Source of the DNA: Hippopus hippopus
Lineage: Eukaryota; Mollusca; Bivalvia; Cardiida; Cardiidae
Direction of reading: 5' to 3'
DNA: 64,000 nt
Assembly: GCA_946811185.2 (NCBI GenBank)
Contig: OX328105.1
Location: forward strand, 36,211,394 to 36,275,393
How positions within the stretch are numbered: the stretch's first letter is position 1; each line of letters opens with the position of its first letter. Both the position numbers and the translations under genes were made by a program. A model generated the notes under the pieces. It did no database searches and had not been told where the DNA came from. It saw nothing but the letters and a program-made list of their open reading frames with translations. Shown here piece after piece: positions 9,174 to 20,500 of the stretch.

Positions 9174-9175
<2 letters not shown>

Positions 9176-9177
9176 AA

Positions 9178-9470
9178 AAAAAAATACTGGTTTTCATAAC
9201 CCTGAATAAACATTGTGGGAAAAGGGAAAAAAATATCGGTATCTACATTGTGGGAAAAAGAGAAAATGCTGATAACCTGCATTTTCTCTTTCTCACAATG
9301 TTATCTGCACCATCAGAGGGCTTTAGAAGGCTTTTGAAAACATTGTGGGAAAAGGAAAAAAATACTGGTAATCAACATTGTGGGAAAAAGAGAAAATGCT
9401 GATAACCTGCATTTTCTCTTTCTCACAATGTTATCTGCCCTATCAGAGGGCTTTTAAAAGCTCATTTTTA
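9178..9470 (+). mobile_element. MITE family B, internally duplicated copy
   Basis: Two direct units of about 133 bp (AACATTGTGGGAAAAGG ... AGAAAATGCTGATAACCTGC ... TTTCTCACAATGTTATCTGC ... CAGAGGGCTTT) start near 9207 and 9338. Each contains the family-B palindrome in shortened form. Microsatellites flank both sides. Confidence 0.7.
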
Positions 9471-9495
9471 CAAATGTTGAACTTGACGATTAAAT

Positions 9496-9498
<3 letters not shown>

Positions 9499-9566
<68 letters not shown>
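9499..9566 (+). repeat. (TC)n microsatellite
   Basis: A second TC run of about 34 repeats, lying between two family-B MITE copies. ORFs reading Arg-Glu or Ser-Leu repeats across it are artefacts. Confidence 0.98.
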
Positions 9567-9569
<3 letters not shown>

Positions 9570-9571
9570 TT

Positions 9572-9712
9572 TAAACCTTTATTTAACAATACCCGGTTTT
9601 CACATTCGTGGGAAAGAAAGCTTTTGAGAACAATGTGGGAAAAGGAGAAAATGCTAGTAATTAGCATTTTCTCAAAACGTTTTTTTTTTTTTTCTATTAG
9701 AGGGCTTAAGCT
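9572..9712 (+). mobile_element. MITE family B, partial
   Basis: Contains CCGGTTTTCACATTCG, GAAAATGCTAGTAATTAGC (a small palindrome) and AGAGGGCTTAAGCTC. The right half of the consensus is missing. Confidence 0.6.
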
Positions 9713-9960
9713 CAACTGCACTCATGCTGACCGTGTCGTATGTAGATGATTTGAATTTGAAGGAGTCTGAATTTTTTTATTTTGAGAAATGGTCATACTA
9801 AAACACACAATAATAAGATAATATCAAAAATACAACAATACACACTTTACCAAAATGGCAGAACACTTTTTCTCTATTTCTCCTTTTGCAAAATAAGACT
9901 TCTGCCCTAATAATGGCCAAAAAAACTCAGAGAAAAATCTAGAACTGTTCATTTACACAT

Positions 9961-10760
9961 TTACAAATGTAACAAGTATGAAGCAGCGTCTGTGTACTGA
10001 ATCGTAGTTAAAGTTCCGTCTCGAAGGCGACCTTTGAGCGATGAGAACCTTTCATCAATGACAGCATACTTCCTTCGTTTGGTTGGTCTGGTTCCACCAG
10101 CAGCATACTCTATAAGTCGTATACATGTCAAAGATTCCACTTGCTGAAGAGTGCGGATGATAGAAAAAATATTTGGAATCAGGATGTTCTACAGCCTTCT
10201 TTAACATGTTGTGCCATCCTTCTAAGTGATTTGTTGTTCTTGGACCTTGTGTGCAGAAATGGTTCCAGGTTTGTTTCTCTCCCTCCACCCACTGCTCTGT
10301 AACGTAGTCAGTAAAAGTTTGCACAACGTCTGGTAAATCCAAATCTGCAGTCTGTAAGGGCATTGAACCATACATCTTCTACAGCCACCTCCGGTACTAA
10401 AGGTAAAACGGCTGCTCTTCTAACAAGTCTATGGATGTCTTCGTTCTCGCGGTAGGCAGCAGTGAGTCCAGTGGCCTGCACTTTTCTCCAAATACATTGT
10501 GTGTAGTGGAAAAAGCAAGCTTTTACCTCTGTTGCGGGGAACGCGTCTTTAGCAACATTTCTGAAGGCGACTTCATGGTCCATAAAAATGGTGTCTGGAC
10601 TTAGATCAAGGCCGAGGTCGCGACACTTGATCTTTATTACTTCAAAGAGGCGTAGGTAAACTTGTTTTCATTTCCCAGGAAGGAATGCGAACATTAACGG
10701 AAACATATGTCCGTCAATAAAACAGTGCCATGAGTATAGCTGGTAAAATAGGTCAGGGCA
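9961..10760 (-). pseudogene. MULE (Mutator-like) transposase remnant
   Basis: On the minus strand, three frames joined end to end resemble the MULE transposase domain. First comes an IDGHMFPL region (near 10705), then FMDHEVAFRNVAKDAFPATE and a CFFHYTQCIWRKVQATGL stretch (10583-10480). After a frame change near 10370 come VTEQWVEGEKQTWNHF and TTNHLEGWHNMLKKA (10320-10190), and finally RRKYAVIDERFSSLKGRL ending in TAA at 9961-9963. FxHxxQ and TNN-LEGWH are typical of the family. An in-frame TGA near 10667 and at least one or two frameshifts show it is dead. The N-terminal zinc finger and terminal repeats were not found. Confidence 0.75.
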
Positions 10761-10764
10761 TGAG

Positions 10765-11175
10765 TAGAAGCCTACCAACATAATGTCATGTACACCTAGA
10801 AATACGGGATCTTATCAAATTATTGATCTTCTTATCACATATGGCACAGGTGAAAGATACCAATTACTGAACATTTACAATCAACTTACCACGATTAATT
10901 ATCGTCTATCACTTTATGAAGAACATTGGACACAGGAAGACATTCAAATAAAATCATTAGATATCGGGTCGTTTTTTGTTCATATTTACTTTTTCGCATA
11001 ATTTAATGCTACATCTTCATTGTATGCTACCTTTCGCTTGTTCAAATATGCTATTCGCGTTTATTCTTGAGACTTTATACATATTCTCAGGTATGTTTAA
11101 GAAATAAATGCGTAAGAGCTCCATATCTGCATAATTTTACAGAGCATTGCTTTGGAAAAATAGTAGAAACCTGGA
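10765..11175. other. Intergenic DNA, no gene recognised
   Basis: Open frames here are short and lack family motifs. No repeat match within the window was seen. Confidence 0.4.
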
Positions 11176-11176
11176 A

Positions 11177-11191
11177 CTCTCTCTCTCTCTT

Positions 11192-11246
<55 letters not shown>
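11177..11246 (+). repeat. (CT)n microsatellite
   Basis: A CT/TC run of about 35 repeats with one TTTCTTT interruption near its start. Confidence 0.97.
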
Positions 11247-11253
<7 letters not shown>

Positions 11254-11313
11254 CACTCCGTAAACGTAAGCCGATAGGCGCGAGTTATTTAGAGCGCTTT
11301 GTTGGACAACATA

Positions 11314-11590
11314 CGAGGGTCCTTCAATAATGAGTGAGACTGTTGTCATATCTCAAATATTGTCTGACAGATTTTAATGAAACTTTGCACATATATTGCC
11401 TAACATATTAGCAACACAAAAATTACGCCAAATGACGTTACGTTATGACGTCACAATTATGACGTCACTTCCTGTGACATAAACAACTGCAACATGGCCA
11501 GCTTTACAGCAGAAGAACAACATGCATATATAAAAATTGAGTATTAATATGAAAAAGGCAAAGCCTCAATACGAGCGACGTGAATGATTT
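11314..11590 (+). pseudogene. Mariner-type transposon 5' end, truncated
   Basis: After a TA (11312-11313) comes CGAGGGTCCTTCAATAATG, a mariner-like terminal sequence. An ATG at 11494 opens MASFTAEEQHAYIKIEY, which resembles the start of mariner transposases of the SETMAR/Mos1 type. A TAA follows immediately, then YEKGKAS. Homology ends near 11580, where SINE-like DNA begins. No catalytic domain remains. Confidence 0.55.
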
Positions 11591-11614
11591 TTGGAACATA
11601 TATAGATGTATTAA

Positions 11615-11682
11615 TTCGAATGACGAGCTAGATTCTAGATCTTGAAATCAAAGGGTGTGAGTTCGAATTCCGGCTTTGCCAA
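11615..11682 (+). mobile_element. tRNA-like SINE head
   Basis: A B-box-like sequence, GAGTTCGAATTCC (11660-11672), sits in a tRNA-like 3' half with GGCTTTGCC; the 5' half is poorly conserved. A matching SINE body fragment lies at 11935-12030, so the two may be parts of one interrupted element. Confidence 0.5.
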
Positions 11683-11934
11683 AACTAATTTTGAGGGTTG
11701 TCAAAAGTAGAAAGCATTTTTTTTTTCGTAAATTTGTACATGTGAAATAGGATGAATGTCCCTGATTTCCTTAACAAAAGAAAGACAGTTCCTTGACACT
11801 TTCGTTAATTTATGTCCAGAAAAATAACTTGGAATAATTATTGGTTCACACACTTGTAAAGACCATTTTACGGGAATATTTCCTCACTGCATGTAGATCT
11901 AGACCTATATAAGAGAGACTTTGACTTTTACGAG

Positions 11935-12030
11935 GAATCGATCAGTAGGTTGAGAAGAATGTTGAGCAGAGTACTGGTAAATGGAACTTCAGCCCTGAAC
12001 GCATGGTAGGTGCACTTGCCGCCGCATTGA
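11935..12030 (+). mobile_element. SINE body fragment
   Basis: AGAGTACTGGTAAATGGA, then CATGGTAGGTGCACTTGCC, then GCCGCATTGAATAT, matches the SINE body at 34215-34300. Confidence 0.55.
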
Positions 12031-12080
12031 ATATACACACAAACGGAAAAAACAAACATAAATCTTGAGCCATGTTGCGG

Positions 12081-12312
12081 TAAAAGATGGTTTAATGCAT
12101 GTCCATGATGCATGATACCAAGAAAGTCATCACATAATTATACATCCATATTGTATGATAACTGACTGAATCGAAAGGCATACTGGTCCTTTGACATTCA
12201 AAACGTTGAAAAATAGATCTAGCAAAGAGTTTTGACACAGGTTTGCTTGCTCAGACTACACAGGCAGACCTGGGTCGAAAGTTTTGCAAATGCAGTAAGA
12301 CCCCTTTTCACA
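12081..12312 (+). mobile_element. MITE family C
   Basis: The ends resemble GGTTTAATGCAT and AAGACCCCTTTTCACAG. The inner part has ATAATTATACATCCAT and GCAGACCTGGGTCGAAAG. It matches the better-preserved copy at 43350-43590. Confidence 0.6.
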
Positions 12313-12319
12313 GATCATA

Positions 12320-12800
12320 AATCCGGCTTTCTCTCTAAATGGTATTTTGAAACAGTCAGTAAACTAGTTTAGTCATGATTTCTACGACACAATATTTTCC
12401 GCGGAAAAACGGCTCGTGCATGACGTAAGAATAGTATGACGTCATTATTTGCTAGCATAGATCATTGCGTATGTTCATACACAAATAGACGTTTAATACG
12501 CTGAAAGTAAGTAAGAAATTAGATAATCTTTACTCATTAAACTGATAATGATTAAGTAATCATTTGATCGGTAGATATTTATTGTCATTTTTGACCAATC
12601 AGGTACTTGTGCGAAAGATTGTCATACGTGTGACGCTGTGCGACTAACCGGAAGACACTCAGTAGCACTGGAACAGAGATCAAGGTGCGGCAAGCAGAAA
12701 GTCGGTCTTGAATTTACACTTTTCGACACAGTGAATATTTTTCGTTAAAAAGCACTCAGAAATTGAGATTTTGGGGTGAATATGCTGGAAATGTCTCTTT
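12320..12800. other. Intergenic DNA, no gene recognised
   Basis: Contains several TGACGT motifs (12422, 12438) also seen in family D; otherwise unassigned. Confidence 0.35.
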
Positions 12801-13030
12801 AACCCTTTAATACATAATCTCATGCTTTAACGACCACAAGTAAGAAGGATTAAAAAAAAAAAACATAGCGTTAATGGAGGAAAAGCTAATAACCGTCATT
12901 TTTCTCTTTTTCTCCACAATGTTTTCCATCCCTTTGTTAAAAATACCCATCGTTGAGCCAGAGTTAATGGCTTCTGCAAGTGCTTTTTAATTAGGACAAG
13001 TATAAACTTTAGTGGTCTTGTAAAGAGTTA
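12801..13030 (+). mobile_element. MITE family B, diverged full-length copy
   Basis: Starts TAACCCTTTAATACA and ends TTGTAAAGAGTTAA, with TTTAACGACC, TTTTTCTCCACAATG and TTGAGCCA in the expected order. The central palindrome is degraded. Confidence 0.55.
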
Positions 13031-13044
13031 ACGTATTTACCAGT

Positions 13045-13275
13045 TTAAACCTTTATCAAACAACTCCAATGTTTAACTTACCTGAGAAAAGACGCTTTTG
13101 AAAACATTGTGGGAAAAGGAGAAAATGCTGGTAACCAGCATTTTCTCCTTTTCCCACAACATTTTCTATTCTATCAAAGACAACTTCGATTTTTCCAGCA
13201 ACGTTTAATTTGTCATCTGTAAATTCTTTAAATTTGAAAAGGTTTCATATTTTGTCGTCTGGTACAGAGTTGAGG
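13045..13275 (+). mobile_element. MITE family B with intact palindrome
   Basis: The core GAAAACATTGTGGGAAAAGG / AGAAAATGCTGGTAACCAGC / ATTTTCTCCTTTTCCCACAA is an almost perfect hairpin. It is followed by the family right half (TTTAATTTGTCATCTG ... TTTTGTCGTCTGGTA). Confidence 0.75.
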
Positions 13276-13589
13276 GATAATATATTGTCCTAATAACGCT
13301 GACGGTGCTTTGGAAAATCCCAGATTGGAAGTAGCAGATCAAAGTATAGAATGTGCGTTCTGATCTTGGCCACGTCCATTCTGGTACCATATGATGTATC
13401 TTAGTTTATCCTGTCACCTTCTAAAATTTCGACCCGATAACAGGGGTTTTTTTGATATCCGTCAGTTGGTCACGTGACCGCTAAGTGCGCACCTGCTAAC
13501 TGGGACTATTTTCAACCAAGCGTCTTCCTGCCGTAATGAATCAATCGCTAGCGAATACTTTTGCTCGTTTAATTAATAGTCTGTTATGT

Positions 13590-14133
13590 TAAAACACATT
13601 GTCTTCTTCGCCACATTATTTTTCTGCGGATATACGTCACGTTTAATAATTTTGACGTAGCCAATATCATTCATGACGTCATTATTGCAGCTGCATATCC
13701 AGAGGGTGTTGTAAACACGGTTCTTCCTTTTTTAAAGTTTCTCATAGATCTAGTGAGAAAGATGTCAACATGTGCCTTATTTCGAGCGAAATGTTCAATT
13801 TAGTCGGATTTTGGATTATAACTGAGTAAAAGGATAAATAAAATAGACGGTTGGTGTCTTGGATTGAGAAAGTCGATCAGGTTCGGCTCCAGAAATTTAT
13901 TAAAGGTACGGTCTTTATCAATGTTTTTTTTTCCGTTTATTTGTTTTGTTTTGTTCCGTTACAGTGAGTGACAGGATAAATAGAATAGATGGTTGGTGTC
14001 TCGGATGGGTTAAGTTTATCGGGCTCGGCTCCGAAATTTATCCGATTCGCCTTCGGCTCACCAGATAAATTCCTCCGCCTTGCCCGATAAACTTAACCCA
14101 TCCAAGACACCAACCATCTATTCTCTATAAGAT
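13590..14133 (+). mobile_element. Repeat family D, copy with terminal hairpin
   Basis: The inner part (CACGTTTAATAATTTTGACG, GACGTCATTATTGCAGCTGC) matches 26060-26110 and 26950-27000. Positions 13981-14022 (TAGAATAGATGGTTGGTGTC onward) are nearly reverse-complementary to 14082-14123, forming a ~42-bp-arm hairpin. A half copy precedes it at 13835-13905. Confidence 0.6.
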
Positions 14134-14304
14134 ATAAAAAATGTTGAAAAAAGCTTGTTTTACCTACTGAGTCAAAAGTACTTTTCAATCAATCACTTTC
14201 CACTGTCAGTATAAAGCTAAGTGTATCTAGTTCCAAGAGAGGTAACTGCTGGAGATTTATCGTGCTTTATTCCGCCAAATTATTTTTCTTTCCCTATAAC
14301 TCAG

Positions 14305-14583
14305 CTGCGGCTCCACAGATTGCTCCTAGAGCACGTCGTTTTGGTCCTTTAGGCGGACCCAGCGGAGGAAGTCCTTTCCACGCCCCCGGAGGAGGTATGG
14401 CAGGCATGATGGGTGGACCAATGCAAGGAATGGGGCCCTCTATAGGCGGTCCAAATGGGCAAGGTCAAGGGTCATCAATGTTCGATCCTTCAGGGGCTTC
14501 ATGTATCAGACATAACATTGTGTGTCCCCTGTGGTGTCTAGTTGTGGACGAGCACGGTTGCAGATCCTGCCCTTGTGGTCCAG
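14305..14583 (+). CDS. Antistasin-like gene, coding segment 1 (Gly/Met-rich spacer + domain 1)
   Basis: Acceptor CTCAG (14303-14304) and donor GGTAAATG (GT at 14584), phase 1 at both sides. The segment encodes a Gly/Pro/Met-rich stretch with GGGMAGMMGGPMQGMG, then a six-Cys domain, CIRHNIVCPLWCLVVDEHGC followed by C-x2... SCPC. An ATG in the same frame lies further upstream only in intron sequence, so this is unlikely to be the first exon. Confidence 0.8.
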
Positions 14584-17500
14584 GTAAATGGGTTAGTCAA
14601 TTAATTGTATGCTGTTTAACATCGTTTTTAACTCTAGGAGCGCCGAATAAACCCACTAGACTTTTTATGTCCAGAAATAAGACCCAAATAATTGCAATAC
14701 AATGGTTGCTTTTGTCTATAGTGTTTCAGGAAAGCAGACAGTGTAGATCAAAGATCAGACTGTAAGTTTTGTGCAGTCTGATCTTGATCTATACTGGCTG
14801 CAAAGGCAACTATCTTTGTGAAAGACGCTTTAAGAGTTAAACATTATATTGGTTTTTTTTAATTGCATGATTGTCGCCTAGATGTTTAACACCGTTTTCA
14901 ACAGCATTTTTGGGCTGTAGAGCGAATCCTTTTGGCCACATCCTCGGTGTAATCGCCCCTGGATTATTTCGCTGGCGTTTCCTCGTTCTCATGAATTATT
15001 CATCAAGCATTTTGATTGGTGATCTCAGTTTTTCTTTGAGAAAATTGAAACTATTTTTATCACAAATACGCCCTCATTTCTTTTTTTTTACTTGTCGATA
15101 TCCCATCACATCATTCGTTGCAAGTTAAGCCTAGCGATACTTTAAATATGGCGGCGCCCATCAACACCACAATCGAGAAGCGTTTAAAAGAGATTTTCGG
15201 CGTAACACCGAAAGATTGTCAGTTAAAATCGTACACAAAGATCGATAGTGACGTCCCTGTATTGCAGAATGGCATATCTAGCAGGAGACAAGCACGCCGC
15301 CATATTTGTTGACAACCTCGGGTTTTTCCAGGTTTATTTTTAGTAGCGGAAGAAATGAAATTATCCTCTCTACAAGAGAGTTTCATTATGTTATCAATCT
15401 TTCGATTGGCTATTAGGGTACTTCCCGATATTCATAAGAAAGGACGATTTGCTAGTCAATTTTCCCAGGGGTGATGCATGGAGAGTAACGTAATGCTTCA
15501 AACCTGGGTTCCGAGGATGTTTTGGCCAGGGCTTTATAAGTATATAAACCCTACTTTGACAATACATCGAATAGACTAAGTTATGTGAATTTGCTGATTG
15601 GTGTTAAACTCTTTGCAAAACGATCCCGCTTTTTACAACTACATGTACATGGAAAACCAGCAGTTTCTGCTTTCCTCACAATGTTTTCAAATGTCTATTT
15701 CTACTCAAAATTCATAGAAACACTATCTGTACATCTGGTTTTGAACACATAGCATTTCTGGCTAAGCACTGAATCTTGTCAAAATTGTGCCCAAAAAAAA
15801 AACGCTGACGAGGGAGAATTTTTTTTTTGTAAACACTTGAGAATACGAGAATGTAACGGATTCTCCTTTATCTAAACAATGTTTTCCACCAGTTCAACAA
15901 CAAATCCCATCATTTTGAGTCACGGAAAACCCTTTACCAAATATACCGTGTTTTAACAACCCTGAGGAAGAAGGCCTTTGAAAAGATTGTGTGAAAAAGA
16001 AAAAATGACGGTAAACAACATTTTCTCTTTTTTCCAAAACGTTTTCTACCCTTTCCAGTAGACAACTATCAACATTTTGGTTACATATAATTTGTTGTCT
16101 GCGATTGCTTTCAAACTGGGTTCGTCTAGAAGTTTGTCGTTAGGTAAAGAGTTTAATTTGTCGTGTGCGAAGGCTTTGTATATGGACACGTAAAACTGTC
16201 TCGTCTGTTCACTGTTTCGAAAAGTCCAAGAAATACATCGTGGAAAAAAGAGCAGATGATGGTCCCTTTTGCCACTAGATCTATAATTTTCATATCCTCA
16301 TTTAAGGACAATTTCGTCTGTTATAAGTGTTAATCTTTTATGTAAATAAATTATGTTGTTCTTAACTAGTTGTATTGGTAAAAGTTTAGATACATCAGCA
16401 AGCAACTTTTGAAATCATTGTGACTAGAGGAAAATTAGATTATATCAAGCTACGTGTATTTCTCATTTTGTTACAATTGTTTCATCTTTGTAAAAATGTA
16501 CACTTAATTGTATCATCCATATTTTCGAATCTGCCTGGTGCAAATTTGGTCCCGGATGGTTAGGTGTAAAGTTGTTGTAACGCTAAGTTGATTTTCCGGT
16601 CAATATCTAATTTCAAATTCTTATCACATATCGATGATTTCAAAAGCCGTTTGCTGTAAGACTTGGGTTTAGGCTGTTGAGCGCGACACAAGGACCTTTT
16701 TGCGGACAGTAGATCAATATCAAACTGCAGAGAACGTACAGTCTGATCTTGAACCTACACTGTTCGATAAGGAAATACCTTTCCCCAAACAAATACCCTT
16801 AAAATAGCAAAATTTGGATTTTTACCTATTGGCTTGAATGTTTATTTCGTTTCTTTAGCACGATAAGGGTTAAAATCCCATCTGCGGGCGGCGTAGTCAT
16901 GACTAACGAACCTAAATACGATAGTTACCTTCCTTACAGCAGGTGGCATGGCTGCAGGTGCAGGCGGACCATCAGGCGGTCCCATGTCACTTATGTCGGC
17001 AGGTATGGGCGGTGCAATAGCATCGATGGCTGGAAATCACGGTGAGTGGTAATTGAGTTTGTTTTAGGACCGTTTTCAACAGTAGCACTGTTTTGCTGGG
17101 GTAGATTGTTGAGCTACAGTTACATGTGAGCCATTAAGCAGTCCATTGTCCTTAAGCCTTTGAGAGCCGAATAGACCCATCACACATTTTTACTTAATTG
17201 AAATCACATGTGACCAGAATAAATGCAATTTCATGGTTGCTTTCTTTACAGTGTCTGACAAAAGCGGACAGTGTAGATCAACGACCAGGCTGCACGTTTT
17301 GTCCAACCTGATCTTGATCTACACTGGCCGCAAAGGCAACTATTGTCGTGAAACTAACGTGCAGTCTGATTTTAGATTTTCGCTCTCCAATATTTTGCAA
17401 TACATGTTGACGGTGAACAAGACCTTAAAGTTGCAAAAAGTGGGCTTTTCCTAAAAGTTAAAAGTATCCGTTTCATATATTTAGAAATCTAGTAGATATT

Positions 17501-20500
17501 TAAACTGAACAGTATTGAAATACCTAAGCTTGACCACCATTATCTTACATTATTATTCATCACTACATGCAAAAAAGACGGTTAATATTCAAAATCTTGA
17601 TGTAACCTTTTAACATACAATCCCGAGTTTTAACAACCCTGAAAGGGAAGAGTTTTGAAAATATTATGGGAAAAGGAGAAAATGCTTGTAGCCAGAATTT
17701 TCTTTTTCCTTTTTCAACAACGTTTTCTAACTTATTATAGAACTTAAGCTCATTTGTACCAAGTTTAAATTTGCCGTCTGCAGATAATTCGAATTTTGAA
17801 AAGCCTAGAATTTGTCGTTTCGGAAACGAGTAACCCATTGTAGCCTCTTGTCTACAATAGTGGACATTGGCATATAGTGTAGATTCAGATCATAAGTAGC
17901 AAAAAAACCTAGCTTCTAATAAATTCTGTCTGTATGATGTACCATATATACTGACGTCCATAAGAAACGCCTCATCTCCCTCTGTCGCGTCATATTTCAT
18001 GAATTTAATATCGAATGCATGGTTTTGTAATTTAGAAATGGACTTTGTCAATATTTCTACACATATTACATGACACAAGCGTTTAGCTAAACATTACACA
18101 AATTTAACAGCCATTTCAACAAACTCACCCCCTAAAATTCATCAATACCGTGTATGGCCTCCTTGACTTGCTATCAGTGCCTGCAGTCGCCGTCCCATGG
18201 ACCCACACAGATTACGCAGGAGATAGCGTGGAATGCGAGCCCACTCTTCACGAAGAGCATTTGTCAATTCTTGGACGTTTTGCGGCTGTGGGTTACGTCG
18301 ACATAAACGACGTCCGAGGATGTCCCACATGCGTTCGATCAGGTTACAATCGGGAGAGTTAGCAGGCCATGGCAGCACGGCAATATTATTGGCCATGAGA
18401 GAGTTTCTGGTAAATCTGGCTGTGTGGGGGCGCGCATTGTCATCTTGAAATGTAAGGCCACGGCATTGCTGAAACAGGGGAACGACCACAGGACGAAGAA
18501 CTTGGTTTACATACCGTCTGGCATTTAAATTACCATTAATAACCACTAGGTCAGTTCTAAATGTGTGGTTTATTGCTGCCAAAATCATTACACCACCACC
18601 ACCAAAACGGTTGTGCTCCAGAACACAACTTTGGGTGTACCGTTCATTACGTTGACGGTAAACGCGGACTCGTCCGTCGGTACAGGAGAGGTTAAAACGG
18701 GATTCGTCACTGAAGACCACATCACGCCAACGTCTTCCAATGTTGTTTTGAGCCCACTGCCGACGTTCCCGACGGTGGTGGTCAGTTAGCACAACACCGC
18801 GGTACGGCCGCCTGCACAATATTCCACGCTCCCGAAGACGTCGCCTTACTGTATTCCGACTTACATGTCTTCCGCGATTCTTTACAACCATCGACGTTGT
18901 GGATTGCGCTGTGACAAAACGGTTTCGCAAGTGACGTTGACGGATGAAATTGTCTTGTCGTACAGACGTCACACGCGGAGCACCAGGTCGGGGTCTATCA
19001 GACAAGCTCCCTGTTTCGTTTACCCGTCGAACAAAACGCACTATTGTTGATCTTGCAACGTTAAAGCGTCTTGCCAAGTGACTTTGAGAAAGACCACTTT
19101 CAAGCATGCCCAAAATGCGTGCTCTTGCTTCATTATTTAGTCTTGACATTTTCGAAATTGATGTTTTCAAAATATTGCTTGAACTACTTAATTGTAAATC
19201 AATTACTGTTTACACATGCGTAATTTTGACCGACATAACCACGTGGGGAAAACGCATGAGGCGTAGGGCAAAACGGTGTCATGAGCCATGGTTGAAGCAA
19301 ACATAATAGACTGGCACAAAATTTCATGCTTCAGTAGATTAGAGAAGTGAAAATTCTATGGTAGGCAAAAAGTGACATATATATTCTAGGTATGTACAAA
19401 GCTATCGCACTTTTTAGATGAGGCGTTTTTAATGGACGTCAGTATATAATGATAGTAAAGGAACGCTTTAGCACAACAGCCTTTACGTTCATCGGATCAA
19501 CCCTTATCCTGCTCAAGAAGTGAAATGAATCTTTCAAAACCGATCGTAAAAAACCAAATTTTGCTCTTTCATAGGTAGCTCTTAGGGAAAGATAACTCCT
19601 TATCGAACAGTGTAGTTCCAAGACCACACTGCATTTTCTATGCAGTCTGATCTTGATCTCTATACTGTCCGCAAAAGGTACCCGAGTCGCGCCAAGCAGC
19701 CCAAAGGTTAGAAAAACCTGTCTATTCGACTTTTAAGAAGGGAACTATTCAGATTTTTATAATCTCAATAAACTTTCAAGTGATTTATCACTGAATTCAG
19801 TCAGGCGATAGCTAGCAAATCATCAGTAAAGAAAAAAAAAAGGTAAAAAAAACTTCAATCGTATTTCCTTCATGGACTACTTTTGGGACTGTCATATGAT
19901 AAATTACACGCGTCGAATACGATAATTCGCAGCATCTTCCGCTAGGTGGCATTTTTAAAACATTGACCTATCTGATTTGAGCATTCCGAAGAACCGAATT
20001 GCTTTTCAAGATGGCAATCGATGCAGCAAATATACGTTTATTCAAAACATGTGCAGACAGCGATTTTGACAGTTTTCCCTAAATCTATAAAAATATTTAG
20101 AACCTGTATACAAAGATACGCAGAAACGATTGTATTTTTTAAAATTATTTTCTCGCTTGAAATAATTATATTTTTAATAAATATGAAGCTAAAAACAAGC
20201 TTGATTTCTCACAGGAGTATTATTGATAGCCATTTTCCGCTTGCTACTTCTTAGCGGTAGGTTTTGAGTTATGCGCACCGCATTCTAGTTAATATTCATT
20301 CTGTACAGGAAAGTGATGTGTCATACCAGACAGGTCGATCACCGAAGAGTGTGTCAGTTTGCAGACAACACAAGAATTTGCAATCAAATTGGTATGGTGA
20401 CGTCGTGTCTGATGTAATGCAAATACAAGTAGATGGAGTTACTGGTTGCAAAACGACAGTCTCATTATTTTAAATGCCCAAATTGTAGATATTCAACGAA

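Noticed and set aside
9094..9282. ORFs reading Arg-Glu or Ser-Leu repeats (here and near 9443-9749, 11067-11349, 49286-49546)
   Set aside because: They are translations of TC/AG microsatellites.
18150..19050. Plus-strand ORFs over the Tc1 transposase
   Set aside because: Shadows of the intact minus-strand gene.
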